Virus record (IMG/VR): IMGVR_UViG_3300007351_000003
Span: 1 to 64,000 of that record
Length of the DNA stretch: 64,000 nucleotides
Source: a virus
Reading direction: 5' to 3' (one strand)
The notes under the pieces are model-generated. The model saw nothing but the letters and a program-made list of their open reading frames with translations. It did not search any database and was not told the DNA's origin. A program made the position numbers and the translations under genes. Below are positions 50,874 through 57,033 of the stretch, one piece after another. The stretch's first letter is position 1; each line of letters begins with the position of its first letter.

Positions 50874-51290
50874 TTATTTTTCTTTTGCCATCTGCATGAG
50901 TCGCGCAGCTACAACGACCTCATCAACTTGGTATCGTTTCGCAAAAAATGACACAACATCCGGTCGATCCTTGTATTTTTCCCAGTCGGGAAGAAACAGG
51001 CTATCCGGCATCAGTAAGTGCAGCGCAAATTCATTCGCTTCTTTCTCGTCTCGATCTTCTAGTATCGTGGTCATATTTACCCTTGTTATCGTGTCTTGCG
51101 CTCGCTTATTCCATAGCCCAATCGCGCCTCTGCGTGATTTCTTCGGATAAGTACGAACTAGGCATTTTAGGCATTCGATCTGCCACCATTTATGATTGAC
51201 CATCGTGCTTTCATAGTTATCAACCCGCGCTTTACCGCCGCAGAATGGACACGATAACAAAACGGTCGAATCAGATTTCGCTTTGCTCAA
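50874..51290 (-). CDS. Lar-like zinc protein fused to an ImmA/IrrE-like C-terminal region
   Basis: A 138-residue protein from a TTG with GGAGGTGAACAG upstream. Residues 10-55 are a Lar-type zinc region (LLSCPFCGGKARV, WWQIECLKCLV). Residues about 75-138 (EKEANEFALHLLMPDSLF, then FAKRYQVDEVVVAARLMQM) match the C-terminal half of ImmA/IrrE (M78) metallopeptidase proteins, but the HExxH zinc site is absent. Lar proteins relieve type I restriction. This fusion is unusual; see findings. Confidence 0.75.
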   Translation of the reverse strand: MSKAKSDSTVLLSCPFCGGKARVDNYESTMVNHKWWQIECLKCLVRTYPKKSRRGAIGLWNKRAQDTITRVNMTTILEDRDEKEANEFALHLLMPDSLFLPDWEKYKDRPDVVSFFAKRYQVDEVVVAARLMQMAKEK

Positions 51291-51305
51291 CTGTTCACCT
51301 CCACG

Positions 51306-51502
51306 TTGGTGCGGCGCTTCGCGCCGGAAACCTTTTACGTCTGGGCGGGCTGGTAGGGACTTTCGGTTCTGCCACCATCACCCGACGATCGGGAGTCCTC
51401 CCGGCGAAGGGATTCTCATCCACGGTACGGTATCGTTTTAGCGACAGCCGCCGCCAGTTCCCGCCCAGACGTAAAAGCTTTTTATATTAAGCGCCGCACC
51501 AA
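51306..51502. repeat. nested perfect inverted repeats, unit 1
   Basis: TTGGTGCGGCGCTT (51306-51319) pairs with AAGCGCCGCACCAA (51489-51502), enclosing a 17-bp pair TTTTACGTCTGGGCGGG (51333-51349) and CCCGCCCAGACGTAAAA (51460-51476). The enclosed 110 bases carry further hairpins (CCCGA-CGA-TCGGG and TCCC/GGGA). No gene is supported. Likely a structured RNA or miniature mobile element. Confidence 0.75.
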
Positions 51503-51621
51503 TGGGGCCGTTAAGTCGTGACCGGCAAGCATTGGTTGATGCGTCGCACACTACGCGCCGCACCAACCAAGCCGTTCAAGACCGACCGCCCCTAACGGGG
51601 CGGCGACTTAACGGCCCCATT
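51501..51621. repeat. nested perfect inverted repeats, unit 2
   Basis: AATGGGGCCGTTAAGTCG (51501-51518) pairs perfectly with CGACTTAACGGCCCCATT (51604-51621). Inside are TTGGTTG/CAACCAA with GCG/CGC extensions and a CCGCCCC-TAA-CGGGGCGG hairpin. It starts where unit 1 ends and touches the stop of the nuclease-like gene. A third copy of GCGCCGCACCAA lies inside. Confidence 0.75.
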
Positions 51622-52066
51622 AAATTTCTTCATGCCTCACGAAGACGGCGGTTGATAGTTCCAACCTCCGCAAAACTGAGACAAGCATCACTACTTCGGC
51701 GCTCTTGTTCGCAGCGGTATACGTTGCCTCTTTTGCCGTTCGCACTTGTTTATCGTATAACTCAAGCAAGCCCCACGAGTCAGGCAATTCATCGGGCTTG
51801 ACGAGTTTCGCGGGAACTAGAAAATAACGGTGATCCCCCATACCGCGCTCTTGTTCCCGGCGAAATATTTTATTCTTATCCGAGAGAAAATCTGCTCTCG
51901 ATGCCTTGCACTCCACAAGGATGCTAGCTCCACCAGAAGCATAGAAGCCTATCGCGTCTGGAGTTTCGGTGTTGTGTGTAGTGGCAAGTTCGGCCAAAAT
52001 GATTGTGCAACGCCGATTATTTGCAAGCCATGCCTGAGCTTTTTTGACCAACTCTTTATGAGTCAA
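51620..52066 (-). CDS. PD-(D/E)xK nuclease-like protein
   Basis: A 148-residue protein from a TTG (AGAGGTCGGT upstream). The core DAIGFYASGGASILVECKASRAD has the D...E-x-K pattern of PD-(D/E)xK nucleases; a helix follows (FLSDKNKIFRREQERGMG). It may be a phage nuclease or a nuclease-fold binding protein. Its stop lies at the edge of the inverted-repeat block. Confidence 0.7.
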   Translation of the reverse strand: MTHKELVKKAQAWLANNRRCTIILAELATTHNTETPDAIGFYASGGASILVECKASRADFLSDKNKIFRREQERGMGDHRYFLVPAKLVKPDELPDSWGLLELYDKQVRTAKEATYTAANKSAEVVMLVSVLRRLELSTAVFVRHEEI

Positions 52067-52083
52067 ACCGACCTCTGAAATTT

Positions 52084-52125
52084 AACCAGTCAGTCCAGCC
52101 GTCCAAAAAGGACGGCAGCTGACTT
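52084..52125. repeat. dispersed hairpin repeat, copy 2
   Basis: A 42-bp hairpin nearly identical to 35364-35404 (one extra A in the loop). Arms GCCGTCC and GGACGGC, flanked by AGTCAG and CTGACT. It lies in a gap of about 60 bases between two genes. Confidence 0.75.
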
Positions 52126-52130
52126 CTGCG

Positions 52131-52343
52131 TTATGGTTCCAACCTCTTCATGAATTCTGCATTGCCATCCTCATGGCACCTGCTGCAGATATATCTTTTT
52201 GTCTTGATCGTCTTGTATGCCCTCGGTGCCTTATCTCGTGGCGGGTATGTGGTGCGGTTATCTGTATTGAATGCCTCTATGCCGAGGAATATCAATCCAA
52301 GAGTGAGAGCGATGCTGACTATTGTGAGTCCGGGATTGGCCAT
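52131..52343 (-). CDS. small membrane protein with a Cys pair
   Basis: A 70-residue protein (GGAGATTAGAAC before ATG). Residues 6-24 form a membrane helix (LTIVSIALTLGLIFLGIEAF); the tail is basic with ICSRCHED. Function unknown. Confidence 0.65.
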   Translation of the reverse strand: MANPGLTIVSIALTLGLIFLGIEAFNTDNRTTYPPRDKAPRAYKTIKTKRYICSRCHEDGNAEFMKRLEP

Positions 52344-52346
52344 GTT

Positions 52347-52497
52347 CTAATCTCCACTGTCGTCGGTCTGGTTTATGTCTTTCGGAGTAACCGCCATTTG
52401 TATCCTGTGCAATGCGCTGTATACCGCTTCCCGGTTCTTCGGGTCGTTGTAGTTCTCAATTGCAAAATCAATATCTTTCTTTATCGTTTCGATCATT
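52347..52497 (-). pseudogene. small helical protein with a one-base frame break
   Basis: ATG at 52497 begins MIETIKKDIDFAIENYNDP. One extra base near 52440 (GG where one G is expected) shifts the frame; the protein-like continuation, KNREAVYSALHRIQMAVTP to a TAG at 52347, lies in the other frame and ends just before the next gene. Total span is 151 bases, not a multiple of three. A sequencing indel or a decayed gene. Confidence 0.55.
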
Positions 52498-52581
52498 CGT
52501 CACCACCTTGGTTAAGTTTGCAGGGCGACCCCGGACCAGGAGCCGCCCTGCATATGTAAAGGAGGTCCACTCCCCATGAGT

Positions 52582-52627
52582 GGCAAAAGAAACCCTGCCA
52601 GTAAGGAGAACCAGAAACCCGGCAGGG
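52582..52627 (-). terminator. possible terminator after the 52.6-kb gene
   Basis: On the minus strand CCCTGCC (52627-52621) pairs with GGCAGGG (52599-52593), followed by TTTCTTTT. It lies just downstream of the 52636-52854 gene. A second hairpin, TGCAGGGCG/CGCCCTGCA (52519-52552), follows without a T-run. Confidence 0.5.
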
Positions 52628-52635
52628 CAAATCAT

Positions 52636-52854
52636 TTATTCGTCTCCGTCTTGAGTGGGGTAAAGTATGTCATACGGTTTAAATGTTGCCTCGTGGATCG
52701 CCCTCGCTACTTCAACTCGCATACGCTCGTAGGCCCTGATACGAATTTCTTTCGGGAGGCTGTCGAATTGTTTTTTTACGTCCGGGTGGACACGAAAGGA
52801 AACTGGGGGGCCTGTTTTTTCATACTGCTGCAGATCGTCGCAATCTTTAGCCAT
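52636..52854 (-). CDS. small hypothetical protein of the immunity region
   Basis: A 72-residue protein from the ATG at 52854 with AAAGGAATGACACAT upstream. It contains VSFRVHPDVKKQFDSLPKEI and ERMRVEVARAIHEA, basic helices that could bind DNA, but no family is clear. It follows the Cro-like gene and likely belongs to the same early transcript. Confidence 0.6.
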   Translation of the reverse strand: MAKDCDDLQQYEKTGPPVSFRVHPDVKKQFDSLPKEIRIRAYERMRVEVARAIHEATFKPYDILYPTQDGDE

Positions 52855-52921
52855 ATGTGTCATTCCTTTCGTAAATAGTGAACCAATGTAGACAGTGACA
52901 AAGAAAAAAATATATGTATAC

Positions 52922-53143
52922 TCAGGACGCTTTCCCCATGCGCTTGCCGAGTGACGGATTTTCAGCGAGGTGATATTTTCGAAAACCTTTTCGCTTGCTG
53001 AGAAAATAAATCGGTTTTTTACCGGCGAAGATGGCAAGGTCGATCGCAAGGGGGATGATGGTAGTTTTTTTATCCCCCCGCAGGAGTGGGGTTAGGAAGC
53101 TCGGCTCGACGCCGTGCTTATTGGCAATCTCAATCTTTTTCAT
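52922..53143 (-). CDS. Cro-like DNA-binding protein
   Basis: A 73-residue protein with a helix-turn-helix (KKIEIANKHGVEPSFLTPLLRGDKK) and a basic tail. It is read away from the repressor at 53249 from a promoter overlapping an operator. In temperate phages this position is held by Cro, which turns down the repressor and opens lytic growth. Confidence 0.75.
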   Translation of the reverse strand: MKKIEIANKHGVEPSFLTPLLRGDKKTTIIPLAIDLAIFAGKKPIYFLSKRKGFRKYHLAENPSLGKRMGKAS

Positions 53144-53151
53144 TAGGCTTA

Positions 53152-53180
53152 ATTGTACTTTAGTACAAGTTAAAAGTCAA
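53152..53180 (-). promoter_or_regulatory. sigma70-type promoter of the Cro-like gene
   Basis: On the minus strand TTGACT (53180-53175), a 17-base spacer and TACAAT (53157-53152). The 16-bp operator TTGTACTTTAGTACAA covers the -10 box, so repressor binding would block it. Confidence 0.75.
53153..53168. promoter_or_regulatory. repressor/Cro operator, palindromic
   Basis: TTGTACTTTAGTACAA has perfect 7-base arms (TTGTACT/AGTACAA). It sits in the divergent promoter region. Related copies lie at 53188, 53865 and 53901. Confidence 0.7.
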
Positions 53181-53187
53181 CATAAAA

Positions 53188-53198
53188 TTGTACTATAG
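53188..53198. promoter_or_regulatory. repressor operator, half site
   Basis: TTGTACTATAG repeats the operator half-site exactly as at 53865. It lies just upstream of the -35 box of the repressor promoter, so it may control repressor synthesis. Confidence 0.55.
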
Positions 53199-53202
53199 TT
53201 TA

Positions 53203-53230
53203 TTGACGTAGCTTTGAGGATGCATATAAT
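53203..53230 (+). promoter_or_regulatory. sigma70-type promoter of the repressor gene
   Basis: TTGACG (53203-53208), a 16-base spacer and TATAAT (53225-53230). The transcript would start near 53237, just ahead of the repressor ATG at 53249. Confidence 0.75.
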
Positions 53231-53248
53231 GAATGGATGGAGAACTCC

Positions 53249-53527
53249 ATGAAGGTTTTAGGGCGGCATATAAGAGCTTTGCGTAAATCCAGAGGATTAA
53301 AGGCAAAAGACATTGCAGAACGTGCCAATTTGACACCTACTTATATAAGCAGGGTAGAAAACGGGAGAGTTGATGGCGTTTCGGTCGAGGTAATCATGAG
53401 GATCGCCCAAGCCATGTCTGTACCCACGGCAGCTTTGTTTAAAGACGATGAGATCGTGGAAGAATTAATAAAACATGCGGAACTAATGAAGAAATTTTTT
53501 AAGGAAGAAGGCAAAAAAGACAAATAA
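53249..53527 (+). CDS. XRE-family repressor
   Basis: A 92-residue protein from the ATG at 53249, with TGGAGAACTCC upstream; the earlier ATG at 53237 would be at the transcript start. The helix-turn-helix is at residues about 7-60 (IRALRKSRGLKAKDIAERAN, YISRVENGR), followed by a short charged tail. Divergent to the Cro-like gene and flanked by the operators, it is the likely immunity repressor. It lacks a LexA-like cleavage domain. Confidence 0.85.
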   Translation: MKVLGRHIRALRKSRGLKAKDIAERANLTPTYISRVENGRVDGVSVEVIMRIAQAMSVPTAALFKDDEIVEELIKHAELMKKFFKEEGKKDK

Positions 53528-53563
53528 TACCCTGAAAATACCCTGAAAGTATTAGATATGAGG

Positions 53564-53592
53564 TTGACAAATAATCCTTTCTTATGTTTAAT
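53564..53592 (+). promoter_or_regulatory. sigma70-type promoter for the small Cys protein gene
   Basis: TTGACA (53564-53569), 17 bases, then TTTAAT (53587-53592). A direct repeat TACCCTGAAA occurs twice just upstream (53527-53550). Confidence 0.6.
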
Positions 53593-53621
53593 TGGCTTAT
53601 TAAATCAAGGAGGATTAAGGA

Positions 53622-53798
53622 ATGAAAAAAGAAGAACCCTGCAACAATCTGAGGAACAACCTGTGCAAGCGATGCAGATCCAGCCGTATTGTTGTGGTGC
53701 CACGGGCCGCATTTGTGAAATATCTGAAACAAGGAAACGCCCTGCTATCGAAGTCGTTTTGCCCTCCCAACTCCATCCATAAACTACCGAAACAATAA
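53622..53798 (+). CDS. small Cys-rich protein
   Basis: A 58-residue protein, ATG after AAGGAGGATTAAGGA, beginning MKKEEPCNNLRNNLCKRCRS and containing one more Cys in FCPP. Its own promoter and a strong terminator make it a separate transcription unit between operator clusters. Function unknown. Confidence 0.7.
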   Translation: MKKEEPCNNLRNNLCKRCRSSRIVVVPRAAFVKYLKQGNALLSKSFCPPNSIHKLPKQ

Positions 53799-53820
53799 AA
53801 AATAATAATACTTTGACTTA

Positions 53821-53848
53821 AAAAAGGCACCCTTGGGTGCCTTTTTTA
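53821..53848. terminator. bidirectional terminator
   Basis: A-run, GGCACCC-TT-GGGTGCC, T-run: the hairpin works on both strands. It ends the small Cys-protein transcript and shields the second operator cluster. Confidence 0.85.
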
Positions 53849-53864
53849 TTGTCCGAAAAATAAT

Positions 53865-53875
53865 TGTACTATAGA
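53865..53875. promoter_or_regulatory. repressor operator, half site
   Basis: TTGTACTATAG, identical to the copy at 53188. Confidence 0.55.
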
Positions 53876-53900
53876 TATATTTTTTACTTGCATTGTTAGT

Positions 53901-53916
53901 TGTACTATGGTACAAT
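53901..53916. promoter_or_regulatory. repressor operator, palindromic
   Basis: TTGTACTATGGTACAA, with perfect arms TTGTAC/GTACAA. With 53865 it forms a second operator cluster 700 bases from the first. Confidence 0.65.
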
Positions 53917-54347
53917 TCAACCATGCTTAATTTGCTGCGTTAGTTTCACCCTCTGCCCCTTCTTACGAAGCAGGGCGTGAGGGTTCTAATAGCAACATGG
54001 TACATCCACCAGCATCGGGATGGTTTCAAAGGCGGATTACAATCGGCCAAAGGTAATTGAGCTTCTTACCGCACCGCAGTACCAGTAGGTAGTTCTTGGA
54101 GGGGGTTGAGCTACGGAGGGCCAAACCGGTAGCGCAAATCGAAAACGACACAGTGCGTACCCTGATCCCGGGGTCTGAAGCGCACGAGAGATACAGGAAG
54201 GGGCCGCTTGCTGGTCGTCGAAGCAACGCGTTGGTCTGCAGGCAACAGACACTCTTCCTGCCTCGCCAAGAACTACTTACTGGACACCACGAGCGCAGCA
54301 CCAGCGATTTTAAGAATCGCGCCATTCTCCAAGAAAGGAGGGGCACT
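53917..54347. other. leader region between operator cluster and second XRE gene
   Basis: No gene is convincing in these 430 bases. A plus-strand frame from 54096 runs into the XRE gene but has no family text or good ribosome site. The region may be a transcribed leader. Confidence 0.5.
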
Positions 54348-54581
54348 GTGAGCGCATTAGCGGAAACACTCAGCAAAGCCAGAACGCGCCGTAAGTTGTC
54401 GATGAACGACGTATCCAGGCAGTCCAGCATCGCCAAAGATCACCGCGGCAGGATCACTCAGGGCTACATCTCCCGCCTTGAGTCTGGCAAAGAAACAAAC
54501 CCATCATTCCTGAAACTGCAGACGCTGTGCAATATTTACCGGATCAATCCGGGGACACTCTTTAAGCAAACGGTGAGATAG
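54348..54581 (+). CDS. second XRE-family DNA-binding protein
   Basis: A 77-residue protein from a GTG at 54348 with AAGAAAGGAGGGGCACT upstream. Helix-turn-helix text LAETLSKARTRRKLSMNDVS and TQGYISRLESGKETNPSF. Its last codons overlap a tRNA gene by ten bases. It may be a second regulator of the rightward operon. Confidence 0.75.
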   Translation: MSALAETLSKARTRRKLSMNDVSRQSSIAKDHRGRITQGYISRLESGKETNPSFLKLQTLCNIYRINPGTLFKQTVR

Positions 54582-54655
54582 ACTTGTACGGCGCAAGAGC
54601 GGACTGTAAATCCGATCCGAAAGGCCAGGAGGTTCGATTCCTTCTCTCACCACCA
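54572..54655 (+). tRNA. tRNA-Tyr (GTA)
   Basis: 84 bases. Acceptor GGTGAGA pairs with TCTCACC, discriminator A and encoded CCA. Anticodon loop CTGTAAA gives GTA (Tyr). Stem GCGGA/TCCGA has one mismatch. A long variable arm (TCCGAAAGGCCA) fits the Tyr class. T-arm GGAGG-TTCGATT-CCTTC is complete; the D-arm is CTT/AAG around a loop with GG. Overlaps the end of the XRE gene. Confidence 0.85.
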
Positions 54656-55038
54656 TCACGCTCGATCATGATAGTTCCACGTGAAACATCGGTGCAAAAT
54701 CCTCAACCGGAGGTGATTGCCCTATGAAGTAGGAAAAACACTTATTTTATCACTGTTCCTTATTGAGAGTACCAAAAGCAAAGTTTTACGTTCTTTCACA
54801 TCAAGATCCACATCCAGAATTACATCAAGTTAAAAAGGGCGGGCAGAGCCTCTTGCACCCGTGAGATAGGGTTCAGCTCCAATAAAACTTCGCGGCTTTC
54901 AGATACTCTGAGCCGCACACTAATCGAGCGATGGGGAGAAATAAAAAATTACCCGACGCAAAGCTCTGCCGCCCTCACCTACGAGCATCCTATATCGGAA
55001 TCATATTTTTATTTTATTCAACGTCGAAAGGTGAACCC
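54656..55038 (+). other. gene-poor leader with parS-like site and a two-codon minigene
   Basis: No larger gene is supported. GGAGGTGAT (54709-54717), a perfect anti-16S match, precedes ATG-AAG-TAG at 54724-54732, a Met-Lys-stop minigene. A parS-like site is at 54673. The rest is AT-rich with no clear hairpin terminator. Confidence 0.5.
54673..54688. promoter_or_regulatory. parS-like ParB-binding site (15 of 16 match)
   Basis: AGTTCCACGTGAAACA matches the parS consensus TGTTNCACGTGAAACA at all but the first base. It lies in non-coding DNA 18 bases after the tRNA. The partner site is at 14934-14949. Confidence 0.65.
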
Positions 55039-55230
55039 ATGTCAGAATCAAAATATGAGTCATTTTCGTCAATCAGCGAACTGAAGCCGGGAATGATCGT
55101 TCGCGGAAAGTCAACCGGACAAACGTTTATGGTCCTCGTAAGCTTTGGGGACCGCGTGACTGCCGTAAGCACGGCAGACATAACGAATCCCGATGAGTGG
55201 GAAGTTTTAAAAAAAATAACGCCAAGCTGA
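55039..55230 (+). CDS. small conserved phage protein
   Basis: A 63-residue protein from the ATG at 55039 (GAAAGGTGAACCC upstream). Text LKPGMIVRGKSTGQTFMVLV and VTAVSTADITNPDEWEVL marks a short beta-barrel-like protein found in many phages. First gene of the rightward operon. Function unknown. Confidence 0.75.
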   Translation: MSESKYESFSSISELKPGMIVRGKSTGQTFMVLVSFGDRVTAVSTADITNPDEWEVLKKITPS

Positions 55231-55244
55231 CCCGCAGCCGAGGA
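55218..55244. repeat. 27-bp direct repeat, copy 1
   Basis: AACGCCAAGCTGACCCGCAG plus seven more bases is repeated exactly at 62193-62219; the likeness continues a few bases further with a 3-base deletion. This copy overlaps the end of one gene and supplies the ribosome site of the next. Confidence 0.7.
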
Positions 55245-55252
55245 GGAGAAGC

Positions 55253-55444
55253 ATGAGCATGTGTCGAATACCAGACTGTGGATATTATTTCAAGGGATGC
55301 TGTAAAAAGAAAGATGGAACTATTTGCACTGCTCAGGCTTCGCCGTCTCGAACGAGTGGTTCTCCGACCGCGTCGCGGTCGGACTCGGTCGAGGCGGCTG
55401 CCTCTCAACTCGCCGCCATTCCAGCGGTCACAATCGAAAGTTGA
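55253..55444 (+). CDS. small Cys-rich protein
   Basis: A 63-residue protein (GAGGAGGAGAAGC before ATG) beginning MSMCRIPDCGYYFKGCCKKK. Five cysteines in the first 25 residues suggest a zinc site; the remainder is Ser/Ala-rich and low complexity. Function unknown. Confidence 0.6.
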   Translation: MSMCRIPDCGYYFKGCCKKKDGTICTAQASPSRTSGSPTASRSDSVEAAASQLAAIPAVTIES

Positions 55445-55455
55445 GGAGCGAGTCT

Positions 55456-55620
55456 ATGCAAAAACTTACAGTAAAGGAACTCAGAGACGCACTGCAAAAG
55501 GCAGACGATAATGCAGATATCATTATTCATACTGCCAAAGAGATTTCGACAGCGAGGCAAGTAGTGATAGGCAGAGAACCGTTCATCATGATAATCGCAA
55601 GCGACGAAACTTGTCCTTAG
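55456..55620 (+). CDS. small hypothetical protein
   Basis: A 54-residue protein from the ATG at 55456 (GAGGAGCGAGTCT upstream): MQKLTVKELRDALQKADDNA, helical then beta. Function unknown. Confidence 0.65.
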   Translation: MQKLTVKELRDALQKADDNADIIIHTAKEISTARQVVIGREPFIMIIASDETCP

Positions 55621-55723
55621 AAGCGTGACCGCTGGAATGCTTGCGTAACTCGCAGGCGTAGCCAGTCGAAGTTGACGCGATTGTTACGATTGTTATGATT
55701 GCGTCTAAAGGTGGTAATTGAAA

Positions 55724-55861
55724 ATGGACGAAAAAGTTTACGATCTTTCATTAGAAGATATCAGACCATTGATTGACCTACCTGCCGAATATGAATTGGT
55801 TCGCGCAGATAGCAACGGAAACGGAACAGGCGTGATTGTCAAACTGGTCAAGCGATCATAA
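55724..55861 (+). CDS. small acidic protein
   Basis: A 45-residue protein, ATG after AAAGGTGGTAATTGAAA: MDEKVYDLSLEDIRPLIDLP. Mixed acidic and hydrophobic. Function unknown. Confidence 0.6.
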   Translation: MDEKVYDLSLEDIRPLIDLPAEYELVRADSNGNGTGVIVKLVKRS

Positions 55862-55936
55862 TGCGGCGGTAAGCCTCGGCACGCGAAGCGACGGGTTCGA
55901 CCCGTTTGGTTAAGACTTTTTGGAGGGCTGATATAT

Positions 55937-56245
55937 ATGCCAAGAAAATTATCTGAACCCGTTATGCGATACGCGAATGCCATGCAATTGAAATTGAACA
56001 AAAACGCGCACAAAGGCGGCTGGATTCGCTATGACAATCGGGGCCGACGAATATGGGCTCCTGAAGACGTGCGTTTTTTGCTCAACAAACTTAAAGAAGA
56101 GCACGACGAACTGATTGCAGAGGTGGAAAAGTATTTGTCTAATCCATGCATGTATCAAGGGAACAATCTGCTGAAAGAAGCTGCGGATAATGGAAATATT
56201 TCGATGATGCTTGCGGATGTATGTAGGCAATTGAAAAAAGTATAA
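55937..56245 (+). CDS. MazG-like nucleotide pyrophosphatase-fold protein
   Basis: A 102-residue protein (TTTTGGAGGGCTGATATAT before ATG). MazG-type helices: RYANAMQLKLNKNAHKGGW, LLNKLKEEHDELIAEVE (E-E-x-x-E), and EAADNGNISMMLADV (E-x-x-D-like). MazG proteins remove dNTP or ppGpp-like nucleotides. Metal ligands look mostly intact, but activity is untested. Confidence 0.75.
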   Translation: MPRKLSEPVMRYANAMQLKLNKNAHKGGWIRYDNRGRRIWAPEDVRFLLNKLKEEHDELIAEVEKYLSNPCMYQGNNLLKEAADNGNISMMLADVCRQLKKV

Positions 56246-56320
56246 CGCGCCGGATGAACGGCGCAGCGGAAGCGGAATGTCGGTCCGCTGGTTGAAAACG
56301 GCGATATCAGGAGGCCCACC

Positions 56321-56569
56321 ATGAAGAAACAGAAATTGCTCTGCGGAAAGTGCAAAACGGAACTGGACGAAAGCATGCTCTGCTCGGTAACTGATACTGT
56401 CGGCGAGGTTTACCGGGAAAGAAAGGCTTTGTGCTGCAATAATCCAGATTGCTCGGCACCGATCCATGTAATTTCTATGACCGAGGGGCCGATTGAGAAA
56501 CCCAAAACGTTTTTTGGCCGCTCCTGGCTCCTCGCTCCTATTGGCCGGCTGCTCATGGGGAGGACATAG
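56321..56569 (+). CDS. zinc-ribbon small protein
   Basis: An 82-residue protein (ATCAGGAGGCCCACC before ATG): MKKQKLLCGKCKTELDESML, then ALCCNNPDCSAP, two Cys pairs likely forming one zinc ribbon. C-terminus basic and hydrophobic. Function unknown. Confidence 0.65.
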   Translation: MKKQKLLCGKCKTELDESMLCSVTDTVGEVYRERKALCCNNPDCSAPIHVISMTEGPIEKPKTFFGRSWLLAPIGRLLMGRT

Positions 56570-56571
56570 TC

Positions 56572-56682
56572 ATGGAGATAACCTATTGCTCCTGGATTCG
56601 CGTGATCGAACAGGCACAGCGGGAAGCCCCTGTCTGGCTGGAAGAAGCATTCGCTCGGATCAAGCAGAAAGAAGTTGCGTAA
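56572..56682 (+). CDS. 36-residue small protein
   Basis: ATG at 56572, two bases after the previous stop, ending TAA that overlaps the next ATG (TAATG). MEITYCSWIRVIEQAQREAP. Tight packing supports it; function unknown. Confidence 0.55.
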   Translation: MEITYCSWIRVIEQAQREAPVWLEEAFARIKQKEVA

Positions 56683-56879
56683 TGACCGAAACCGCACCCA
56701 TACACAACTTGGCCGACGCCCTGCCATATCTGCAGGAACTGATGAAAGTCACCTGCACCTGTCAGCACAAGCACACAAATCCGAAATATCATAAAGCCGG
56801 GTGCCCCTACCCGGAAGAAGCATATAAACTTTGTCCAATGTTGAAGGAGACCACCGATGAACCCGAACGCAACAGTTGA
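56682..56879 (+). CDS. small Cys-rich protein
   Basis: A 65-residue protein (ATG in TAATG overlap). Cys/His-rich TCTCQHKHTNPKYHKAGC may bind zinc. Overlaps the next gene's start. Function unknown. Confidence 0.65.
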   Translation: MTETAPIHNLADALPYLQELMKVTCTCQHKHTNPKYHKAGCPYPEEAYKLCPMLKETTDEPERNS

Positions 56880-57033
56880 TCAGCAGTGCAGCAATGCCCA
56901 TGGAACCAATACCTGTGGAGCTGGCTGGAAGCAGTGCCCCTGCCCTCAGTCGATCGACCACATCAAAAAGGTACGGCGCCGGGGAGATCCCGGGCCCCTG
57001 CCGCCGAGAGAAGAAAGCGAGGAATACCGATGA
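56857..57033 (+). CDS. small Cys-rich protein
   Basis: A 58-residue protein, ATG after GAAGGAGACCACCG. QQCSNAHGTNTCGAGWKQCP is Cys-rich, followed by a basic tail. Overlaps the ATPase start by ATGA. Function unknown. Confidence 0.7.
   Translation: MNPNATVDQQCSNAHGTNTCGAGWKQCPCPQSIDHIKKVRRRGDPGPLPPREESEEYR

Noticed and set aside
54096-54347. Plus-strand N-terminal extension of the second XRE gene
   Set aside because: The frame has no family text and no good ribosome site, whereas GTG at 54348 follows AAAGGAGGGG. The extra 84 residues look like non-coding DNA read through.
54572-54655. tRNA as attL/attR proof of a prophage boundary
   Set aside because: Phage genes continue on both sides, and no integrase or second copy of the tRNA 3' end was found in the window.
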